A stretch of 64,000 bases of DNA. It comes from Pseudomonas huaxiensis (GTDB lineage: Bacteria > Pseudomonadota > Gammaproteobacteria > Pseudomonadales > Pseudomonadaceae). Position 1 is the stretch's first letter. Each line of letters starts with the position of its first letter. The position numbers and the translations under genes are program-made. The DNA lies in contig NZ_QKVL01000001.1 in NCBI RefSeq assembly GCF_003231275.1, forward strand, positions 496,001 through 560,000, read 5' to 3'. Of the stretch, positions 45,485 through 51,642 are shown piece by piece. A model generated the notes under the pieces. That model had not been told where the DNA came from and ran no database searches. It saw nothing but the letters and a program-made list of their open reading frames with translations.

Positions 45485-45814
45485 TCAATGAGGCATGAAG
45501 TCATCATCTACATAGCTCAATTCGAGCTCATTCATTAAGCTCTTGTACTTCCTGAGAAGCCCAAGTTCTTCAAGCATCGGTTGATGCTTCGGGCGGTAGT
45601 TGTGAAGGTGATCCGAGCCTGCAAGCTCCCATAAGGCTATCTCCCACTCACTGTCCCTATCAAAGAGATTGAGCGGTGTTTCTGCAGAGCCAGTATAGGG
45701 GGGTATTGCTGTTGAAAAATCGAGTTCAATCTTATCGAGAACCCGCTCATGCGCGTAGAGAACACCAATCTTGATGATTAGAGATAGTCTTTCAGGATAA
45801 GTATTAGTGTGCAT
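45485..45814 (-). CDS. Hypothetical ICE protein
   Basis: The 109-residue acidic soluble protein has KIGVLYAHERVLDKIELDF and a helical C-terminal end (LGLLRKYKSLMNELELSYVD). Its codon use is AT-richer than its neighbours, which suggests a separate origin. No family recognised. An unusual T-rich stretch (TAAAAAATG on the coding strand) directly precedes the ATG. Confidence 0.55.
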   Translation of the reverse strand: MHTNTYPERLSLIIKIGVLYAHERVLDKIELDFSTAIPPYTGSAETPLNLFDRDSEWEIALWELAGSDHLHNYRPKHQPMLEELGLLRKYKSLMNELELSYVDDDFMPH

Positions 45815-45847
45815 TTTTTAGCTCCAAGGGAGGTGAGGAATACGCCT

Positions 45848-45876
45848 CCCCTAGGAGATCGGCGTCCCCTAGTGGG
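45848..45876 (-). promoter_or_regulatory. Start-associated hairpin
   Basis: CCC-A-CTAGGGGA and TCTCCTAG-GGG pair with one G-T wobble around a 6-base loop, 34-62 bases before the start at 45814. Its CCC/GGG outer ends match the series. Confidence 0.6.
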
Positions 45877-45928
45877 TTGGAATCAGGTGGTGTGATCAGT
45901 TGATCGGCACGATCGTGGGCAGAAAGTA

Positions 45929-45950
45929 AAGGCGCTGAAATCAGCGCCTT
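45929..45950 (-). terminator. Stem-loop after the DUF3577 gene
   Basis: AAGGCGCTG and CAGCGCCTT form a 9-base stem with a 4-base loop starting 9 bases past the DUF3577 stop; the minus-strand 3' side continues TACTTTCT. A probable intrinsic terminator. Confidence 0.65.
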
Positions 45951-45958
45951 GATAGGGG

Positions 45959-46525
45959 TTACGCGGCCTCGTTGACCTCTTGGGAACGATCACTGCCGAA
46001 GACTGGGGGAAGCTGTTCACCGAGCTGCTCGGCGCCTGGCTGACCTTGGTCTACGGGTTGGTCCTGGTCGCCCGGACGGTCCGTATCATCAGAGTGGTCT
46101 TCATTGCCAACGGGCGGGTTGGTGAATTTTGGCTTCGCTTCGTAAACCAGCTTGCCGTCAACTTTGATCCAGCCGATGAAGAGCAAACGGCCTTTGAGGC
46201 TTGCGCCGGCCTGACCCTTCTTGTCGCCTTTATCGTAGGTGAAAGCATCAGCCCAGATGTCGCCGATTCGGAAGGAGACGAGCACCTTCTTTTTGGCTTC
46301 AACGGCCTGCTGGCAGCGTTTGATCAGCGATTCTGCCTCGGCACCGACAACATTGCAGTCGATGTAGGAGTACTCGGCTTTATCAGCCGAGCCGTGCAAG
46401 GCTGCAACGGTGACACAGGTGAAGGGCTTGCCCTTGCGGGGACTGACTTCACGGATACGGTTGAGGTAGCCGATGCCAGTGGTGTGCAGGTCGAAGAATT
46501 TGGCTTCGTTGGATTGGTTGCTCAT
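45959..46525 (-). CDS. DUF3577 (STY4534-type) ICE replication-associated protein
   Basis: This 188-residue protein has the conserved start KFFDLHTTGIGYLNRIREV and an OB-fold-like N-terminal domain (about 8-140), then an acidic tail of repeated D, Q, P and G ending in VNEAA. DUF3577 proteins (STY4534 in SPI-7) are ICE-borne, and the acidic tail resembles that of single-stranded DNA-binding proteins. It probably coats or organises ssDNA during ICE replication or transfer. Its leader carries element B. Confidence 0.8.
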   Translation of the reverse strand: MSNQSNEAKFFDLHTTGIGYLNRIREVSPRKGKPFTCVTVAALHGSADKAEYSYIDCNVVGAEAESLIKRCQQAVEAKKKVLVSFRIGDIWADAFTYDKGDKKGQAGASLKGRLLFIGWIKVDGKLVYEAKPKFTNPPVGNEDHSDDTDRPGDQDQPVDQGQPGAEQLGEQLPPVFGSDRSQEVNEAA

Positions 46526-46568
46526 GGTGATTCTCCAGTTTCAATAGCGAAAGCGGAGAAACACTTTG

Positions 46569-46596
46569 CCCATGGGGGAAGTATTCCCCGCATGGG
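46569..46596 (-). promoter_or_regulatory. Start-associated hairpin, DUF3577 gene
   Basis: CCCATG-C-GGGGAA, a TAC loop and TTCCCC-CATGGG make a 12-base-pair stem with one bulge, 44-71 bases before the start. Very similar to the hairpin at 47615-47646. Confidence 0.7.
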
Positions 46597-46619
46597 TTGG
46601 GATGTAGCAAGTTGGGTGG

Positions 46620-46677
46620 GCTTCCATCAATCGAGAGATTGATCAATCGCGCTTCCGGAAGCTTGGCGATTTTGGGG
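46620..46677 (-). ncRNA. Structured leader element, copy B
   Basis: Stem AATCGC/GCGATT encloses GCTTCC-GGAAGC; next to it a 7-base stem ATCAATC/GATTGAT closes a 4-base loop. It lies 95-152 bases before the DUF3577 start. Compared with A and C the stem letters differ in compensating pairs while the GGAAGCGCGA-type segment is kept. Confidence 0.7.
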
Positions 46678-46737
46678 AGATCAACACCGTAGTGGGTGTA
46701 GCGGTCTTTCAGATCATAACCGCTCGGGCTTGGGTTA

Positions 46738-46794
46738 CTGACGACGTCAGCAGCTCACAGTCACAAGGATGGAAACGGAGAAACACATTGTCAA
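46738..46794 (-). promoter_or_regulatory. Promoter region with TGACG-A-CGTCA palindrome, unit B
   Basis: On the minus strand a perfect -35 box TTGACA (46789-46794) is followed about 40 bases later by the palindrome CTGACGTCGTCAG (46738-46750), then element B. No clear -10 box is seen. The same order and spacing occur at 47774-47830, so the palindrome is a likely operator near the transcription start. Confidence 0.5.
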
Positions 46795-46847
46795 GCCCTG
46801 AAAGAAAAAAACCTCCTGGTGGAGGGTTAAGTTGGGAAAATAGATGA

Positions 46848-46973
46848 TCAATGTGCTCGAAGAATCTTCTGGCACCGGCGTTTGATGTTAGGCCAATCGG
46901 CCCAAACTGCCATGCCGACGCAGATGACGAGCAGGGCGGTGAACATGAGGATGCCGAATGTGGTTTGGCTCAT
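46848..46973 (-). CDS. Small single-helix membrane protein
   Basis: A 41-residue product MSQTTFGILMFTALLVI... with one transmembrane helix and a basic tail ending in LRAH. GGAGGAATGAC gives a strong ribosome site, and that site overlaps the stop of the upstream small gene. The size is typical of ICE accessory membrane peptides; role unknown. Confidence 0.6.
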   Translation of the reverse strand: MSQTTFGILMFTALLVICVGMAVWADWPNIKRRCQKILRAH

Positions 46974-46974
46974 G

Positions 46975-47151
46975 TCATTCCTCCGGGGTGAGGTAGATGC
47001 CTGTTATCCAGATTACAACACCTACCACGAGGGCGAAAGCGGTTAGGAGACGGCTAGTGCTGAGGAAGATACCTACGAGGGCGGCGGCAACGGCCGTCGT
47101 TCCGATCTTGCGAAGGTCGTCTGCCACTGCCGCACGTTTTTTTGAAACCAT
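46975..47151 (-). CDS. Small two-helix membrane protein
   Basis: A 58-residue product starting MVSKKRAAVADDLRKIG with two hydrophobic helices (about 18-30 and 36-53). It is translationally coupled to the 41-residue gene. A strong hairpin precedes it at 47168-47200. No family known. Confidence 0.6.
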   Translation of the reverse strand: MVSKKRAAVADDLRKIGTTAVAAALVGIFLSTSRLLTAFALVVGVVIWITGIYLTPEE

Positions 47152-47167
47152 GGCGTTCCTTTGATCG

Positions 47168-47200
47168 CCAGGCCCTCACCTTGCCAGGTAGGGAGCCTGG
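47168..47200 (-). promoter_or_regulatory. Start-associated hairpin, small membrane genes
   Basis: CCAGG, CTCCCT and ACCT pair with AGGT, GAGGG and CCTGG around a GGCA loop, 17-49 bases before the start at 47151. Confidence 0.65.
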
Positions 47201-47223
47201 CACTGGTTGAGGTTGGAGGGGAG

Positions 47224-47574
47224 TTAGATCGCAACTGGAGCTATGAGATCGTTCAACGGGCCCATACGCAGCTCTGATGCGTTGGATTTGCTCGGCTTGC
47301 GCTGACGGGGCCGGCGCTTGGTCGGTGGTACCGCTTTGGTGTTGATTTCGTACCACTGGTTCAGATCAACGCCGCGGCGTGAAAGGGTTGGAATGCGGCA
47401 AAGCTCATCCCAGTCGTTGCGGGTGGGCGTTATGCTCGCGAATTGAACGACAGGCCGGGCGTGGGCTGGGACGACTGGGGCTGGACGTTTCATGGCGCGC
47501 AGGAACTCACGGGTGAGAGTGCCGAGCGCGTAGCCAAAACGGAAGCCGATCGAGGGTGCGGACATTGCGGTCAT
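47224..47574 (-). CDS. Hypothetical basic ICE protein with structured leader
   Basis: The 116-residue protein starts MTAMSAPSIGFRFGYALG and has a strongly basic segment (PPTKRRPRQRKPSKS at about 83-97), suggesting nucleic-acid binding. An AGGAGAAACACC site precedes the ATG. Its leader carries element C. Not recognised. Confidence 0.55.
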   Translation of the reverse strand: MTAMSAPSIGFRFGYALGTLTREFLRAMKRPAPVVPAHARPVVQFASITPTRNDWDELCRIPTLSRRGVDLNQWYEINTKAVPPTKRRPRQRKPSKSNASELRMGPLNDLIAPVAI

Positions 47575-47614
47575 GGTGTTTCTCCTGCGGTTTAAAAATG
47601 CGGAGAAAACACTG

Positions 47615-47646
47615 ACCCTGACGGGGAAATGTATTCCCCGCTGGGT
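47615..47646 (-). promoter_or_regulatory. Start-associated hairpin
   Basis: ACCC...GGGT outer arms and GCGGGGAA/TTCCCCG inner arms lie 41-72 bases before the start at 47574. Confidence 0.7.
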
Positions 47647-47657
47647 TTGCGGAATGA

Positions 47658-47712
47658 GCTTCTATCGACGGAGGTCGACCGGTCGTGCTACCAGAAGCTA
47701 AACGACCTTGGG
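47658..47712 (-). ncRNA. Structured leader element, copy C
   Basis: Stem GGTCGT/ACGACC encloses a GCTACC-AGAAGC-type interior; beside it TCGAC/GTCGA closes a 4-base loop. It lies 84-138 bases before the start of the gene at 47224-47574, as in copies A and B. Confidence 0.7.
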
Positions 47713-47773
47713 CTGTTGGACCACACAGACTTCGTGCTGCAGCATTACGGATCCGAGCTGCATGGGGCATGTT

Positions 47774-47830
47774 GCTGACGACGTCAGCAGATCACCGCTT
47801 AATAATCGGAGCGGGGATGGATTGTGTCAA
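47774..47830 (-). promoter_or_regulatory. Promoter region with GCTGACG-A-CGTCAGC palindrome, unit C
   Basis: On the minus strand TTGACA (47825-47830), 17 bases, then GATTAT gives a good sigma-70 pair; the 15-base palindrome at 47774-47788 follows close to the expected start of transcription, and then element C. A repressor bound there would block the leader-bearing transcript. Confidence 0.6.
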
Positions 47831-47870
47831 GCGGAGGGGGCGGAAAGGGGGGAGAGAGAGGGAGAAGGCC

Positions 47871-47902
47871 GGCTGGATCAGCCCTTGGAGGTGATCCAGC
47901 CG
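47871..47902. promoter_or_regulatory. Hairpin containing a 16-base match to the 16S rRNA 3' end
   Basis: GGCTGGATCA and TGATCCAGCC are perfect 10-base arms around an 11-base loop. The plus-strand part GGAGGTGATCCAGCCG (47887-47902) is exactly complementary to the 3' end of pseudomonad 16S rRNA, including the anti-Shine-Dalgarno core; the minus strand therefore copies that rRNA end. No well-placed start codon uses it as a ribosome site. Confidence 0.5.
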
Positions 47903-48470
47903 TATTTGAAAAAAAGTTGAAGAAGCCACCTGTGTCGAAATCGTCGATCCCTGGGCATTGATCGTCTCGATTCTCATCACCTGGCCATTCTCGTGGCTTT
48001 GGCCAGCAAACATGAGGCACGCATCCGCGCACAAAAGGAGCCCGGCTTATCGCCGGCGGGCCACCGGCAAAGGAGAGAGTACCCATTGGGTAGCCTCATG
48101 AACCTTTCACAAGTCCATCAGGCTACCCAAGGGGAGGAAAAGAGGAGGGGCCACATTACCAATGTGGCCCTTGGATCAAAGAAGCACCGAACCTCTTGAA
48201 ACTCTATGTGCCTTTGAACCCGATCATCACGAGTTAGACGGCTGCGCGACTAGAGAGAGCAGGGAGACACAGGGAGAGCTTTCAACCAGATCCGCACGCC
48301 CTTCCCGGAGCTATAGCGTGCTTACGGTTTGGTGTTGAGGCGAACCACGACACCTGGGCGCTACTGATGACCGACAGTAGCCAGCGGGGTTAAACCAGAA
48401 CTGATGTCATTATGGGTTGTACAACGGCCGGGACGCAAGGCTCGTAGGCATTTTCGCACGGCGTCAACGG
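47903..48470. other. Gene-free stretch with inverted repeats
   Basis: About 570 bases downstream of pilM without a supported gene. It contains an 11-base inverted repeat (TTGGGTAGCCT at 48086-48096, AGGCTACCCAA at 48120-48130, loop 23), and a 10-base hairpin GGGCCACATT/AATGTGGCCC at 48148-48170 that may end the pilM transcript. Also GCTACTG and CAGTAGC lie about 8 bases apart near 48360. It could be a regulatory or origin-type region; nothing proves oriT. Confidence 0.45.
48148..48170 (-). terminator. Probable terminator downstream of pilM
   Basis: A 10-base stem GGGCCACATT/AATGTGGCCC with a 3-base loop is followed on the minus strand by CCTCCTCTTTTCC. It is far (300 bases) from the pilM stop but is the first good stem on that side. 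Confidence 0.45.
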
Positions 48471-48911
48471 TCAATAGACCGCAACGACTGCCCCTTCCGG
48501 GACTGGCGCTGGAACAGCGATGGCCATGCTCCCCCCCTTCGGCGAGAACAACTGGCCCGACCGCTTAATACCTACCGTCATGGACTCAGTGCGCTCGCTC
48601 AGTGCGGAAGGCAGGCCGGCAGGAACCATTCCGCTGACGTAGGTGTATGAGACCCCTCCGACGATGTATGTGGCGATCCCGTTTTGCTTGATGTACCAGC
48701 TCGGAAGGTTCAGCGATGCGTCCGCCGGCGCTCCAGTGAATCCAGGATTGGTCTGGGCATACTCTGCTGCGGCAGAGCGGTAGATCAGCATGCTCCGGCT
48801 GAGAGCATCGATCGTTGCCTGCTCAGAAACGACCTCATCTGTGTGCTGCACCTGGGTGAAGATGCCTCCTGCCACGATTAGCAGGGTCATAGCGATCCAG
48901 TAGATGTACAT
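48471..48911 (-). CDS. pilM: Type IVb conjugative pilus protein PilM
   Basis: The 146-residue protein has an N-terminal membrane helix (WIAMTLLIVAGGIF) and a periplasmic domain ending in a hydrophobic strand. Size and linkage to the other pil genes fit PilM of R64-type and PAPI-1-type conjugative pili, an inner-membrane assembly component. Unlike the other pil genes it is separated from the operon by rci and the shufflon and is read from its own promoter beside the C-box-like sites. Confidence 0.75.
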   Translation of the reverse strand: MYIYWIAMTLLIVAGGIFTQVQHTDEVVSEQATIDALSRSMLIYRSAAAEYAQTNPGFTGAPADASLNLPSWYIKQNGIATYIVGGVSYTYVSGMVPAGLPSALSERTESMTVGIKRSGQLFSPKGGSMAIAVPAPVPEGAVVAVY

Positions 48912-48938
48912 GAAGAAATCCTGAGGATTAAGCGTTGT

Positions 48939-48966
48939 GGACTATAGTCCGCTGACGATTATAGTC
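48939..48966. promoter_or_regulatory. C-box-like double operator
   Basis: GACTATAGTC (perfect 10-base palindrome, 48940-48949, extended to GGACTATAGTCC) and GATTATAGTC (48957-48966) are two half-similar sites 17 bases centre to centre. Their sequence and spacing closely resemble the operators of controller (C) proteins of restriction-modification systems, such as C.Esp1396I, as I remember them. They lie between divergent pilM and the regulator gene. Confidence 0.6.
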
Positions 48967-49015
48967 AACAACCCGAAAATTCTGACCTTTGATCTCGTGA
49001 TCTCGGGTTGGACTT

Positions 49016-49294
49016 TTGGAATTACAACCAGACTCTTCGAAAAAGCACAATCATGCTTTCGGCATGGTGTTGGCCGAGTTGCGCATTGCTCGGGGCATCT
49101 CGCAAGAAAAGCTGAGCTTCGAAGCTGGTGTAGATAGGTCGTACATCAGTCTGCTTGAGCGTGGCCACAAATCTCCAACCCTGGATACCGTTTTCAACCT
49201 TTGCCGCGCATTGGAAATCCGATTCGACCAGCTGGCCAGGCTGCTGCAGGCCAAATTGGAAGATTTGAATGACCCAGGACATGACGCTTGCTGA
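49016..49294 (+). CDS. XRE-family regulator resembling R-M controller proteins
   Basis: The 92-residue helix-turn-helix protein starts at TTG 49016. The HTH reads ARGISQEKLSFEAGVDRSYI followed by SLLERGHKSPTLDTV, close to C proteins (DRTYISGIERN... type). It overlaps the rci start by 26 bases, so both are one operon. With the C-box-like sites upstream it probably regulates itself, and through that rci and perhaps pilM. An internal ATG at 49061 is possible but would cut the first helix. Confidence 0.75.
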   Translation: MELQPDSSKKHNHAFGMVLAELRIARGISQEKLSFEAGVDRSYISLLERGHKSPTLDTVFNLCRALEIRFDQLARLLQAKLEDLNDPGHDAC

Positions 49295-50429
49295 GGGATT
49301 GACCCTTTATCGACAGAAAGTCTCCGTACTGAAGAAAGGCTTTGTACAAGAAAGTTACCGTATCTCTAGTCTGCTCAAGTCCAAGTACGCCGACAAGAGC
49401 ATGCGTGAGTTTCGAAGTCCAGATATCGCTAGTCTCCGCGACGAACGTCTGTCGCAGACCAACCCAAAAACGGGTTCACCGATTTCACCATCGACGGTGC
49501 GCCTGGAGATGTCGTTGCTGTCGAACGTGTTCGACATCGGCCGGATCGAGTGGGGGGTATGCGAGTCGAACCCAGTCTCGAACGTGCGTAAGCCGAAAGC
49601 AGCACCTGGCCGTGATCGACGCTTAACCGCCCGTGAGGAGCGCCAGATCATGCGTTATTGTCACACGCATCCCACGCCAGACCTCTATGTCCTTGTCGTC
49701 CTGGCAATCGAGACGGCTATGCGCCAGGGGGAACTGTTGAAGCTTGAGTGGGAGCACATCAGCCTACAACGGCGAATTGCGCACCTCCCGGATACCAAAA
49801 ACGGATCGAAGCGGGACGTGCCCCTGAGCCTCAAGGCTCGTGATGCGTTAATCCAGCTCGGTGCACGATCGAAGGGCAAGGTGTTCGGCTATACCGCCAA
49901 TGGGTTGAAGTCGGCCTGGCGCATCATGCTCCAGCGCCTGGATATCAAGGATCTTCATTTCCACGACCTCAGACATGAGGCCTGCTCGCGCCTGTTTGAG
50001 CTTGGCACGCTCGACATCATGGAAATTGCTGCCATCAGCGGGCACAAGAGCCTCGCAATGTTGAAGAGGTACACCCACTTAAAAGCCTCTAGGTTGGTCA
50101 AGAAGCTTGAGGGGAATAAGCATCGTGGTCAGCAGGTGATCATCAATCATCTAGTTCCGTATCCTGCTGTAGTTTCGGAAACCCCTAACGGTGTCATCGT
50201 GCGAGTGCTCGACTTTGATGGTGTACAAGGGGCAGGGCGGACTGCGGAGCTGGCAAAGCGCGTGGCGCAAGATGCGCTGCTACGACATCTGATGGTGTCG
50301 TTGCGAGACAAGGAGCCTATTCCAGCGCCTGACCAGTATTTAGAGCCGGTCAACGAGGGCGACATAATCATGTTGGACCCGTTGAGTCAGAATTGTCCCT
50401 TAGAAGGGAATCACACCTTTTTACGGTGA
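49269..50429 (+). CDS. rci: Shufflon recombinase Rci with HicB-like C-terminal tail
   Basis: The 386-residue tyrosine recombinase has the catalytic set: arginine in TAMRQGELL, lysine in DTKNGSKRD, HDLRHEACSR, SGHKSL and the tyrosine in LKRYTHL (near 275). It should invert DNA between the four repeats at 50489-51931. After residue 300 comes YPAVVSETPNGVIVRVLDF, then GRTAELAKRVAQDAL and EPIPAPDQ, the pattern of HicB antitoxin-like domains. Known Rci proteins have a C-terminal tail that helps site choice; a HicB-like fold there is my inference. Confidence 0.85.
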   Translation: MTQDMTLAEGLTLYRQKVSVLKKGFVQESYRISSLLKSKYADKSMREFRSPDIASLRDERLSQTNPKTGSPISPSTVRLEMSLLSNVFDIGRIEWGVCESNPVSNVRKPKAAPGRDRRLTAREERQIMRYCHTHPTPDLYVLVVLAIETAMRQGELLKLEWEHISLQRRIAHLPDTKNGSKRDVPLSLKARDALIQLGARSKGKVFGYTANGLKSAWRIMLQRLDIKDLHFHDLRHEACSRLFELGTLDIMEIAAISGHKSLAMLKRYTHLKASRLVKKLEGNKHRGQQVIINHLVPYPAVVSETPNGVIVRVLDFDGVQGAGRTAELAKRVAQDALLRHLMVSLRDKEPIPAPDQYLEPVNEGDIIMLDPLSQNCPLEGNHTFLR

Positions 50430-50488
50430 TTAGGTGATGCCTACAGATTGCCCTGGCCAGGTAGGCTGGGCATCTCAGTGAGATCCTA

Positions 50489-50507
50489 TTGCCAATCCGG
50501 TGTGTGG
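50489..50507 (+). repeat. Shufflon repeat 1
   Basis: TTGCCAATCCGGTGTGTGG, matching the R64 sfx consensus (GTGCCAATCCGGTNNNTGG, from memory). Read in the plus direction; it codes for CQSGVW at the start of cassette C. Confidence 0.9.
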
Positions 50508-50753
50508 AAAGGTAGTGAGCCGAAATTTGTTATTGCTGGGGAATTTTCTGCAGGTCCTGGTGAAGTAATCAGGATGATCTCTGCGTCAGAGGGAACCTGC
50601 TTTCAATCCGGATTTTATACAGCTTCTCTGAATAACTACGATTCGTTCAATGGTCGAGTATATGTAGGGCCTGATGGGTATTGGTATGTTTCAACTGTTG
50701 GTAGCGCCTATGCACGTGGACAAACACTATTCGCGACTTGCATCAGAAGCTAA
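50490..50753 (+). other. Silent shufflon cassette C (alternative PilV C-terminus)
   Basis: From the repeat codons CQSGVW the frame gives KGSEPKFVIAGEFSAGPGEV and ends FATCIRS, 88 codons to the stop. It has no start of its own. It would replace the current PilV tip after inversion. Confidence 0.8.
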
Positions 50754-50777
50754 CCGACTATCGTGACTCGATTAAGT

Positions 50778-50796
50778 TTGCCAATCCGGTGTCTGG
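50778..50796 (+). repeat. Shufflon repeat 2
   Basis: TTGCCAATCCGGTGTCTGG, one base different from the other three repeats (GTC instead of GTG, still valine). Plus orientation; begins cassette D. Confidence 0.9.
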
Positions 50797-51006
50797 GTTG
50801 GCGGAATGGATCGTAACCTTGAGTACACAGTTAAACCCGCGAGTTCATGGTTCTCAGCAAACCAAACATGTGGGTCCATGGGAGAGAGATGGCATTTAGC
50901 CGGACTGTCTGAAATGTACATTCTCAGAGCGATGGGGCTCAATTCGCGCGTCTATTATTGGACTAGTGCGTGGGGGGACGGCAGAAGCGTTTATTTTCCG
51001 CCTTAG
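50779..51006 (+). other. Silent shufflon cassette D
   Basis: CQSGVW continues VGGMDRNLEYTVKPASS, then MGERWHLAGLSEMYILRAMG and ends RSVYFPP at a TAG, 76 codons. A tip domain unrelated in sequence to A, B and C. Confidence 0.8.
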
Positions 51007-51100
51007 TGATGCAGCTCTAGCTACTGCTGCGGGTGGAGCGGCCGTCCCTTTTTATTGCGTGCAATAGGATTGCTAAGATGGTCACCTTTGGGGAAGTTCT

Positions 51101-51385
51101 CTACCAGCCTGGCATCTTAATGACATTGTATACAGGCATTGCAGCGAGCCCCACCTTACCGGAATTGTTACCATACTGCCCGCTACTATTAATGCAGGAA
51201 GCGGAGTTTCCGCAATAATTGTATCCAGTTGTGCCGCAGTAAATGTTCACGGAACACCAAGCATCCCCCCAGAATAGACCGCCCTTAACTTTCCCAAGGC
51301 CGTAATATCCAAATCCTACGCCAGGCATACTAAATTGATAATACGCCACGTCTGCTGAGACACCTCCCCACACACCGGATTGGCA
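51101..51385 (-). other. Silent shufflon cassette B
   Basis: On the minus strand CQSGVW continues GGVSADVAYYQFSMPG, then a cysteine-rich stretch and YNVIKMPGW at the stop, 95 codons. It shares the C-G-N/S-S-x-S-C pattern with cassette A, so A and B are related. Confidence 0.85.
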
Positions 51386-51386
51386 A
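51368..51386 (-). repeat. Shufflon repeat 3
   Basis: Identical to repeat 1 in the opposite orientation. Start of cassette B. Confidence 0.9.
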
Positions 51387-51398
51387 GATGGCAATGCG

Positions 51399-51641
51399 TC
51401 ACGTCGAAATAGTTGTGTGTACTTTCGCTTTTAGCAGGTAATTTAAATGCTGCCCTAGCGAAGAAATTTGGTCGGTGTCAGTCAGGGCTTTATAAATCAA
51501 TCGCAAGGTTTCCAACGCTTTGGCGGACTCTGCAAGCTCTGTGGAGAACTCTTTAGTCGCCAATCGCTCAAGAAGAGCATGCTGTGAACTAAGAGTGGAT
51601 ATGGTCGCTTCGATTAAAACAAGAAAATCCAAACTATTCAT
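51399..51641 (-). CDS. Small gene carried inside the shufflon segment
   Basis: The 80-residue helical protein MNSLDFLVLIEATISTLSS... has its ATG one base after the pilV stop, with GAGGGAG upstream, so it is coupled to pilV. Both lie between repeats 3 and 4, so inversion would move it with cassette A and detach it from pilV translation. No family recognised; coding bias is AT-rich like cassette B. Confidence 0.6.
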   Translation of the reverse strand: MNSLDFLVLIEATISTLSSQHALLERLATKEFSTELAESAKALETLRLIYKALTDTDQISSLGQHLNYLLKAKVHTTIST

Positions 51642-51642
51642 A

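Noticed and set aside
47792..48034. Minus-strand frame of about 60-80 codons in the inverted-repeat block
   Set aside because: Its sequence is dictated by the repeats and by poly-purine runs (LSLPPFRPLRL); no good ribosome site and no protein-like signature.
48970..49009. Inverted repeat AACCCGA ... TCGGGTT in the pilM-regulator gap
   Set aside because: Seven bases with a 26-base loop is weak beside the C-box-like sites and has no clear role.
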